Below the pieces are notes generated by a model. That model was not told the origin of the DNA. It did no database searches and worked only from the letters and a program-made list of their open reading frames with translations. Source: a virus. From it: a stretch of 24,975 nt of DNA. Positions 13,226 through 17,139 of the stretch are shown here, in pieces. Location of the stretch: positions 1 to 24,975 of IMG/VR virus record IMGVR_UViG_3300048784_000043; one strand, 5' to 3'. The position numbers were made by a program, and so were the translations under genes. Numbering within the stretch: position 1 is the first letter of the stretch; each line of letters begins with the position of its first letter.

Positions 13226-13242
13226 CGAACCTCCCAGGTTCG
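13226..13242 (-). promoter_or_regulatory. Ribosome-site hairpin, copy 1
   Basis: On the minus strand CGAACCT-GGG-AGGTTCG is a perfect seven-base stem with a three-base loop that covers the GGGAGG ribosome site, directly followed by ACATG. Folding would hide the ribosome site; opening by a protein, RNA or temperature would expose it. A related hairpin precedes the gene at 12880. Confidence 0.5.
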
Positions 13243-13258
13243 TTCCGTAGTTAGGAGT

Positions 13259-13287
13259 AGTGAAGCACAGAAGTACGTCTCTGTCAA
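13259..13287 (-). promoter_or_regulatory. Candidate promoter of the minus-strand cluster
   Basis: On the minus strand a perfect TTGACA (13287-13282) and TTCACT (13264-13259) are separated by 17 bp, 36 bp ahead of the ATG at 13223. The -10 is weak. The leader would include the ribosome-site hairpin. Confidence 0.45.
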
Positions 13288-13321
13288 CGCTCATTGCCAA
13301 CAACCCGCTTACCGGGGAAAG

Positions 13322-13337
13322 TTGACCACGCGGTCAA
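13322..13337. promoter_or_regulatory. Perfect inverted repeat, possible operator
   Basis: TTGACC-ACGC-GGTCAA has six-base arms and a four-base centre. It lies 35 bp upstream of the minus-strand -35 element. The TTGACC arms resemble -35 hexamers in both directions, so it may be an operator or part of overlapping promoters. Confidence 0.4.
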
Positions 13338-13475
13338 GAACTCAGATGAGACGTGCAATCCTTCGGTTGCACTGCCGGCAGTGGTCTGCACTCTCGGTGC
13401 GTGTGGTCAGCGGACGATGAGCGGACGTGACGGTGGCGTGTCCTGACGGGATGGGATGGGGGGTGGCTACTTACA

Positions 13476-13497
13476 AGTAAACTCCCTGGTCAGAGGG
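13476..13497 (+). repeat. AGTAAACT motif, copy 2
   Basis: AGTAAACTCCCTGGTCAGAGGG, matching 2538-2558 with one extra C and one substitution. It overlaps the palindrome at 13496-13509 at its end. There is no clear -35 upstream, so a simple promoter explanation does not cover both copies. Confidence 0.45.
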
Positions 13498-13548
13498 GGT
13501 GCGCACCCCACGCCGCACCATGATTCTCGGTCTCCGTTTGGCCCTTCG

Positions 13549-13962
13549 CAGAGAGAGATAAGCGGTGGAGCTTCCACACCTTCGATCCGTTTTCCCTGCT
13601 CAAGCCTCAAAAATCGCAGCTACTGAAAAAATCTCGTGCCTCTCTCTGAGGACAACCCAACCCGCTTTTGGTTGGGGCGTCAGTCCAACTGAGCGAAGCG
13701 AAGGCGGAAGGCCTTGCGGGGATGGGGAACGATGACGCGACAGTGGAGCTAGAACCCCAGGTCGGATTCTAGAAAACCAGCTGCCTTCGTATCCGTAACC
13801 TCGGGTGATCAGGGATACTCTCCCGTCTCCTTCTCCCTGATACCGGTCTCGCTCACAAGGTCCGCACCTCTGCGGAGGGATGGCCTGGGAAGGACGACGC
13901 CATTGGCTTGGCCACAACACCCCTGTTACACCCATGTCTGGTTGAGCGACTTGTTCTAGTCG
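13549..13962 (-). ncRNA. Candidate structured non-coding RNA
   Basis: About 415 bases without a plausible gene contain a series of perfect stems: 13549-13557/13640-13648 (9 bp), 13656-13662/13670-13676 (7 bp), 13701-13705/13711-13715 (5 bp), 13749-13754/13767-13772 (6 bp), 13808-13815/13834-13841 (8 bp), 13861-13866/13871-13876 (6 bp) and 13947-13951/13958-13962 (5 bp). Loops are purine-rich when read on the minus strand (for example AAAAGCG and GAGG), which favours that strand. The 111-codon minus ORF across it has poor codon bias. Large ornate phage RNAs such as GOLLD or ROOL are possible relatives, but no signature was recognised. Folding at this GC content is partly expected by chance. 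Confidence 0.3.
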
Positions 13963-14002
13963 ACAGCTCGGCGGGAGATTTTGAGATAGTCGGGCCAGGG
14001 GC

Positions 14003-14269
14003 TTACCGATCCCTGGACTTCAAGAGGCATTCGAGATGAACCCAGCCTCTTCCTAGCGTCGGAGATACCCGATCTCCTGGTGAGATGGTGGTACCGCAGG
14101 GCCTACAGAGGCTGCGGTACCGAGCGACGTACTGCCGGCTGTTCCCCATCACCTCTTGCTTTTCAGCCAGGGAAAGACCCGGTGAGTGGGCATCACTGTG
14201 ATTTGACTTGCGCTTAGCAGGAGTCCCGATAGGGAACTCCAAGTGCTCTACGTCGATTGGAAGTTTCAC
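14003..14269 (-). CDS. Zinc-finger protein, possible regulator
   Basis: The C-terminal 45 residues contain RYRSLCRPCGTTISPGDRV and WVHLECLLKS, the C-x2-C ... H-x2-C layout of a small zinc finger found in many phage and bacterial proteins. The upstream part (KRKSNHSDAHSP) is polar. The frame is open to 14392, but that segment overlaps the candidate minus promoter, so GTG 14269 is proposed as start (88 residues); the ribosome site is weak. Codons are less GC-rich than elsewhere, suggesting a separate origin. Its divergent promoter region suggests a regulator of the rightward genes, by inference. Confidence 0.6.
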   Translation of the reverse strand: MKLPIDVEHLEFPIGTPAKRKSNHSDAHSPGLSLAEKQEVMGNSRQYVARYRSLCRPCGTTISPGDRVSPTLGRGWVHLECLLKSRDR

Positions 14270-14347
14270 TTCCGACCCTGAAAGGTGTACTTCATCTGGT
14301 ATCGCTTTCTCTTGACTCAGATGTGGAGCCTGTTGAGAGTTTTCTCC

Positions 14348-14376
14348 ATCCAACACCCGACTGTTCGATATGTCAA
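14348..14376 (-). promoter_or_regulatory. Leftward promoter of the divergent pair
   Basis: Minus strand: TTGACA (14376-14371), 17 bp, TTGGAT (14353-14348). It would transcribe the zinc-finger gene. The -35 is one arm of the inverted repeat 14371-14391. Confidence 0.5.
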
Positions 14377-14391
14377 TACCCCCTATTGACA
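14371..14391. promoter_or_regulatory. Perfect inverted repeat joining two divergent -35 elements
   Basis: TGTCAATA-CCCCC-TATTGACA has eight-base arms and a five-base centre. Each arm carries a TTGACA -35, one facing left and one right. A dimeric protein bound here, or RNA polymerase itself, would make the two promoters mutually exclusive. Confidence 0.65.
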
Positions 14392-14415
14392 AGGCACCTT
14401 GCCATCAGTCATAAT
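14386..14415 (+). promoter_or_regulatory. Rightward promoter with palindromic operator
   Basis: TTGACA (14386-14391), 18-bp spacer, CATAAT (14410-14415), the best sigma70-type match in the window. CAAGGCACCTTG (14390-14401), a palindrome with five-base arms, begins within the -35. No start codon lies at the expected transcript start (about 14422), so this message has a leader of roughly 110 bases with two hairpins. Confidence 0.65.
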
Positions 14416-14455
14416 GAACCTGGTTCTGTGGAAGAACCTGAAGTTGAGAGTTCGA

Positions 14456-14493
14456 CCCCCACACCTGCTGACTGGTATCGCCGGGTGTGGGGG
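14456..14493 (+). terminator. Strong leader hairpin, possible attenuator
   Basis: CCCCCACACC (14456-14465) and GGTGTGGGGG (14484-14493) form a perfect ten-base stem with an 18-base loop, followed by TCCTCTC but no long T run. A smaller hairpin GGTTCT/AGAACC (14422-14438) precedes it. It lies between the promoter at 14386 and the gene at 14532, where it could attenuate transcription or insulate the next promoter. Confidence 0.45.
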
Positions 14494-14516
14494 TCCTCTC
14501 ATGTCTGGACAAGGTT

Positions 14517-14525
14517 TGGTACGAT
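14517..14525 (+). promoter_or_regulatory. Extended -10 promoter for a leaderless gene
   Basis: TGGTACGAT gives an extended -10 (TGN plus TACGAT, 14520-14525) followed by six bases and the ATG at 14532, the same geometry as at 2599-2611 and 15526-15538. No good -35 is present; extended -10 promoters can do without. No ribosome site precedes the ATG. Confidence 0.5.
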
Positions 14526-14531
14526 CCGGTC

Positions 14532-14885
14532 ATGTCTGACACCTTCGGTGCGCTCTACATCAGCGGTCAACAGACCGGGCTGCCGAGCGGTGGGCAGCAG
14601 GGCATCGGACCGTTCGCCATCCCCGCCAGTGGGGTGCAGGACACGCAGACCGTCATCGTGAACACCACGGCGACCATCCCGGTCCCCTCGGGGGCACAGG
14701 GGGTGCTGCTCGTCCCGCCGGTCGCAGGAGATGTGGCGTGGAGTTTCCGGACCATCAACGGAGACACCGGCACCTACCTGAACCAGAGCCTCCCGAGCTT
14801 CATCGACTTCGATCCTGACAACTACCCATCCAACATCCACCTGAACTCCGCGTCTAGCGTGGCGATCACCGTTCAGTTCATCTAG
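14532..14885 (+). CDS. Small beta-rich protein, likely virion or surface accessory
   Basis: A 117-residue protein without charged clusters. It has a Gly/Gln-rich N-terminus (YISGQQTGLPSGGQQG), beta strands around TQTVIVNTTATIPVPSG and WSFRTINGDTGTY, and an ITVQFI end. Composition is typical of phage head decoration or surface proteins. The start is fixed by the leaderless promoter and by loss of codon bias upstream. Its distance from the head genes (about 2 kb) leaves other roles open. Confidence 0.6.
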   Translation: MSDTFGALYISGQQTGLPSGGQQGIGPFAIPASGVQDTQTVIVNTTATIPVPSGAQGVLLVPPVAGDVAWSFRTINGDTGTYLNQSLPSFIDFDPDNYPSNIHLNSASSVAITVQFI

Positions 14886-14892
14886 GAGAGAC

Positions 14893-15420
14893 ATGTCCGA
14901 CACCTCTGATCCCTCGACCACCCCCACCCCTCCGGTGGACCCTACCGATGCGGTACAGACGGAACCTGTCCAGACCGAGCCTGTGCCGGACCCTGCATCT
15001 TCGTCTTCCCCCGCCGAGTCCCCCACCCCCGATTCCTCGGTGCCCGTTGCCAGTTCCGAGCCGGTCGACGCACCGGCCCCTGATCCGTCCGTACCTCCTC
15101 CGGATAGCCCGATCCTTCCGGTTGAAGGAGTCTCTGACTCGCCGGCTCCCGTCCAAGAGACCACTCCGGAGGTCGTACCGGACCCCGTTCCTGCCCCGTC
15201 TCCCACCCCGACCGTTGTCGACGGCCCGCTGCAACAGCAGACCTTCCACGACACCCGTGAGATCGAAGCCGCCCAGCGCGCCGGCCTGACGAGTCCCCGC
15301 GGGCTTCCGCTGAACGACTACGCGCTGGACCAGGTACGCCGGCTGTCGGTGGCTGTCGGAGCCATCGAAGACTGGGCCAAGGAACTTCGCAAGGCAATCG
15401 ACAACATCATCACGTCGTAA
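14893..15420 (+). CDS. Pro/Ser/Thr-rich protein with C-terminal helix
   Basis: Residues 1-115 are almost only Pro, Ser, Thr, Val, Asp and Glu, with repeats such as QTEPVQTEPVPDP, and would be disordered. Residues 116-175 form a helical domain (REIEAAQRAGLTSPRG and SVAVGAIEDWAKELRKAIDN). AGGAGAG precedes the ATG. The plan, a flexible stalk with an anchoring domain, suits a virion-attached or capsid-associated protein. The stop is six bases before the tRNA, so the two are probably co-transcribed. Confidence 0.6.
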   Translation: MSDTSDPSTTPTPPVDPTDAVQTEPVQTEPVPDPASSSSPAESPTPDSSVPVASSEPVDAPAPDPSVPPPDSPILPVEGVSDSPAPVQETTPEVVPDPVPAPSPTPTVVDGPLQQQTFHDTREIEAAQRAGLTSPRGLPLNDYALDQVRRLSVAVGAIEDWAKELRKAIDNIITS

Positions 15421-15426
15421 CAACGG

Positions 15427-15500
15427 AGCGGGGTGGAGCAGTCTGGTAGCTTGTCGGGCTCATAACCCGAAGGTCGGAGGTTCAAATCCTCCCCCCGCCA
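15427..15500 (+). tRNA. tRNA-Met (CAU), initiator-type
   Basis: A 74-nt cloverleaf folds fully: acceptor 15427-15433 with CCCCGCC before A73, D stem GAGC/GCTT, anticodon stem TCGGG/CCCGA around CTCATAA, and T arm GGAGG-TTCAAAT-CCTCC. Initiator features are present: the first pair is an A1xC72 mismatch, the anticodon stem has three consecutive G:C pairs (29-31 with 39-41), and the D stem has A11:U24. The CCA end is not encoded. Bacterial initiators usually have C1xA72, so the mismatch is unusual in type but would still mark the tRNA for formylation and initiation. Elongator function cannot be fully excluded. Confidence 0.88.
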
Positions 15501-15501
15501 C

Positions 15502-15531
15502 TTGACAAGGTTCCTTGCTTCGTGCAAGGAT
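15502..15531 (+). promoter_or_regulatory. Leaderless promoter with two palindromes
   Basis: TTGACA (15502-15507), 18 bp, AAGGAT (15526-15531), six bases, then ATG 15538. CAAGGTTCCTTG (15506-15517) begins within the -35, exactly as CAAGGCACCTTG does at 14390. CAAGGATTCTTG (15525-15536) covers the -10. CCTTGC/GCAAGG (15513-15518 and 15524-15529) could also pair as a hairpin. The -10 is weak, so an activator or repressor is likely to matter. Confidence 0.55.
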
Positions 15532-15537
15532 TCTTGC

Positions 15538-15831
15538 ATGGACCTCGGAGACATCGGAACCGAAATTGCCACCCTCGATGAGGAGAACGGCAAGCGGTTT
15601 GCTGACCTCGCCGCCGGGCGATACGGACCTCCCGTCCAGCTCCAACCCGGAACCTTCGAGTTGCTGAAGCTCACCGTCTACGTGGAGCGCATCCTTGAGC
15701 ACCTGGGCTCGGACCTACTGGATCAGGCCAAGTTGGACTTCGCCAACCACGTCTCCGAAGCCCTTGACAAGTTGGAAGAGGCATCCCGCCGGGCGAAGTT
15801 CACCCAAGGACTGAACGGGAACCGTGGCTGA
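15538..15831 (+). CDS. Small helical protein (97 aa), leaderless
   Basis: The start follows from the promoter position; no ribosome site is present. The product is acidic with an N-terminal DLGDIGTEIATLDEENG segment, a helix ELLKLTVYVERILEHLG and a C-terminal helix with LDFANHVSEALDKLEEASRR. The start of the next gene lies eight bases inside its end, and the pair may act together with the HTH protein that follows. No family recognised. Confidence 0.65.
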   Translation: MDLGDIGTEIATLDEENGKRFADLAAGRYGPPVQLQPGTFELLKLTVYVERILEHLGSDLLDQAKLDFANHVSEALDKLEEASRRAKFTQGLNGNRG

Positions 15832-16027
15832 ACTTATCGCCCTCACCGACTACCTGGATGAGATCGACAAGCTCTCCCGAGGTCGTGCTATCTACGACCA
15901 ACTGGTGATCGACGCCATTCAGAAAGCACGTGACTTCGGTGTGTCCTGGTACCAGATTGCAGAGGCGCTCGGAGTGACGCGACAGGCCGCGCAGCAGCGG
16001 TACGGAAAGCACATGAGAGATGGCTGA
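15824..16027 (+). CDS. Small HTH DNA-binding protein
   Basis: GTG start. The 67-residue protein is one helical domain. Residues 34-60 carry a helix-turn-helix: ARDFGVSWYQIAEALGVTRQ followed by AAQQRYGKH. The pattern G-x-SW-x-x-IA-x-x-LG-(V/I)-(T/S)-x-QAA-x-(Q/R)R is common in small actinobacterial regulators. Being next to palindrome-bearing promoters, it is a good candidate for the protein that binds CAAGGNNCCTTG; this link is inferred. A DNA-recognition role in packaging is the alternative. Confidence 0.75.
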   Translation: MAELIALTDYLDEIDKLSRGRAIYDQLVIDAIQKARDFGVSWYQIAEALGVTRQAAQQRYGKHMRDG

Positions 16028-16685
16028 TGACCGCCTTGGATTCGATCCTCGTGCTCTTCCTCGTCGTGATGACGATGGCAACCTGGTATTCCCTGTACCT
16101 GCTTCGGAGCCGTTCGTTGAGCCCACCTTCCCCGACTCCTACTTCGATGCCCGAGAAGCCTTCGGAGGCGCTGATCGAGAAGATGATGGAGATGATGAGG
16201 ACGGAGAGGTCGGAGGACCGGAGGCTGATGGAGACGCTGGTCCTGGGGAGGGAGGTGACCAGCGAACCATCCACGATGTCTTCGCTGACACTGCCGATGG
16301 AGTTCGACTACGACTCGACGCCCCTACCGCCTGGGATCGAAGCAGTGATGTCACGAGAGGCGGAGGAGGACTTGCTGGAAGCTGGGAGGAGGGAGCGCGA
16401 CGCTTTGCTGGCGAAGAGACAGGAGCTGGAGGCGGAAGTCCTGAGTCGGATGGCCCAAGACCAATCGGAGACTTCCTCACCCGGACCGTGGTTGGCGACG
16501 GAGGACGAATCCGGGCTCCCGACGTAACCTTGGAGTGTGTCCCCAACTCGGTCTCCGGATTGAAAGGCGGGAACGTGTCGGTCAACTTCCACGTCAAGTT
16601 CGAGTTGGCCGACGAAGCCTTCAAGGTACACCGCCTCCAAGGGAAGTCGGTCATCATCGACATCTACGAAATCGAGGAGGACTGA
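16020..16685 (+). CDS. Acidic/Gly-rich protein with beta C-terminus, overprinted by 16027-16527
   Basis: The 221-codon frame starts in GAGAGATG and ends in a TGATG overlap. Residues 1-50 look natural (LVFPVPASEPFVEPTFPDSY), 50-165 are Asp/Glu/Gly-rich and disordered, and 165-221 are clearly coding with NVSVNFHVKFELADEAFKVH and a SVIIDIYEIEED end. From 16020 to 16527 the third positions are less GC-rich than in the alternative frame. If only the last part is translated, a start near 16480-16540 (GTG or TTG) would be needed. Function unknown. Confidence 0.55.
   Translation: MADDRLGFDPRALPRRDDDGNLVFPVPASEPFVEPTFPDSYFDAREAFGGADREDDGDDEDGEVGGPEADGDAGPGEGGDQRTIHDVFADTADGVRLRLDAPTAWDRSSDVTRGGGGLAGSWEEGARRFAGEETGAGGGSPESDGPRPIGDFLTRTVVGDGGRIRAPDVTLECVPNSVSGLKGGNVSVNFHVKFELADEAFKVHRLQGKSVIIDIYEIEED
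16027..16527 (+). CDS. Membrane-anchored coiled-coil protein (166 aa)
   Basis: ATG 16027 overlaps the HTH gene stop as TGATG. One N-terminal transmembrane segment (residues 4-27, SILVLFLVVMTMATWYSLYL) is followed by a Pro-rich stretch, then charged helices (EALIEKMMEMMRTERSEDRR; EAEEDLLEAGRRERDALLAK) with heptad spacing. Codons end in G or C about 80% of the time, the signature of primary coding here. The whole gene lies inside the longer frame 16020-16685. It may be a membrane-associated assembly or early host-takeover protein; nothing decides between these. Confidence 0.65.
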   Translation: MTALDSILVLFLVVMTMATWYSLYLLRSRSLSPPSPTPTSMPEKPSEALIEKMMEMMRTERSEDRRLMETLVLGREVTSEPSTMSSLTLPMEFDYDSTPLPPGIEAVMSREAEEDLLEAGRRERDALLAKRQELEAEVLSRMAQDQSETSSPGPWLATEDESGLPT

Positions 16686-16780
16686 TGGGAACAGCGATTG
16701 TCATTGTCGTGGGTCTCTGGTGGATCGCAACCGTGTGGGGTGAGATTCCGACCGACCGTCACGGAAGGCCGGACCGGTGA
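16685..16780 (+). CDS. Small membrane protein (31 aa)
   Basis: Starts in a TGATG overlap and overlaps the next GTG. The product has one transmembrane helix (residues 2-18, GTAIVIVVGLWWIATVW) and a charged PTDRHGRPDR tail. Its overlaps with both neighbours support it. Role unknown. Confidence 0.55.
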   Translation: MGTAIVIVVGLWWIATVWGEIPTDRHGRPDR

Positions 16781-17139
16781 CCGCTGATGAGTTCAAGACA
16801 CTGGTGGAGCGGATGCTCACAGAGGGAGTTCCGCCGGCAGTGGTTGCGCGCATCGTCAACATGGATGTCGACCTCATCAAAGAGGCGCAGAAGGAAGTCC
16901 GGGTCAAGCGGTACGGGACCGACGACCTCAACGACTACTTGGAGCAGATGCAGTGGCGGACCATCGAAGAGGCGATGACCTCGCTTGCGACAGGAAGCTC
17001 GACCGACAAGGCGCGAGTCATGTCGACTGTTCTCGGCAAGCAGATGACCGCCGCCACCAAACGGATGCCTGAGGGTCAGCGTGACGCGGGAGCGAAGATT
17101 CAAGAGCTGATGGCGTCGATGCGAGGGGATGATGGGTAG
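16777..17139 (+). CDS. Putative terminase small subunit
   Basis: GTG start. The 120-residue, all-helical protein begins with a helix-turn-helix-like part (FKTLVERMLTEGVPPAVVAR and IVNMDVDLIKEAQKEV), continues with an oligomerisation-like helix, and ends with a basic/acidic tail. It overlaps the large terminase gene by eleven bases, the usual place for the small subunit that recognises phage DNA. Length is at the lower end for the family. Assignment is from position and fold. Confidence 0.6.
   Translation: MTADEFKTLVERMLTEGVPPAVVARIVNMDVDLIKEAQKEVRVKRYGTDDLNDYLEQMQWRTIEEAMTSLATGSSTDKARVMSTVLGKQMTAATKRMPEGQRDAGAKIQELMASMRGDDG

Larger units (their letters stand above)
13224..13548. other. Gene-free control region upstream of the minus cluster
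   Basis: No convincing gene on either strand. It holds the minus-strand promoter, a perfect inverted repeat TTGACC-ACGC-GGTCAA (13322-13337), a hairpin GTGCAA/TTGCAC (13353-13372), the second AGTAAACT repeat (13476-13497) and a 14-bp perfect palindrome GGGGTGCGCACCCC (13496-13509). Confidence 0.6.

Noticed and set aside
13600-13935. Minus-strand frame of 111 codons in the gene-free region
   Set aside because: Third positions lack the GC bias of the other genes, there is no ribosome site, and the peptide has no natural pattern. The hairpins explain the region better.
14090-14121. 10-bp inverted repeat GGTACCGCAG/CTGCGGTACC
   Set aside because: It falls in the conserved zinc-finger codons of the minus-strand gene, where the two C-x-x-C flanking Arg/Tyr and Gly/Thr codons create it. 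An RNA role is possible but not supported.
14413-14544. Short plus-strand ORF starting in the -10 of the rightward promoter
   Set aside because: Its ATG overlaps the promoter hexamer, so it would not be on that transcript, and it runs across the leader hairpin and into the next gene.
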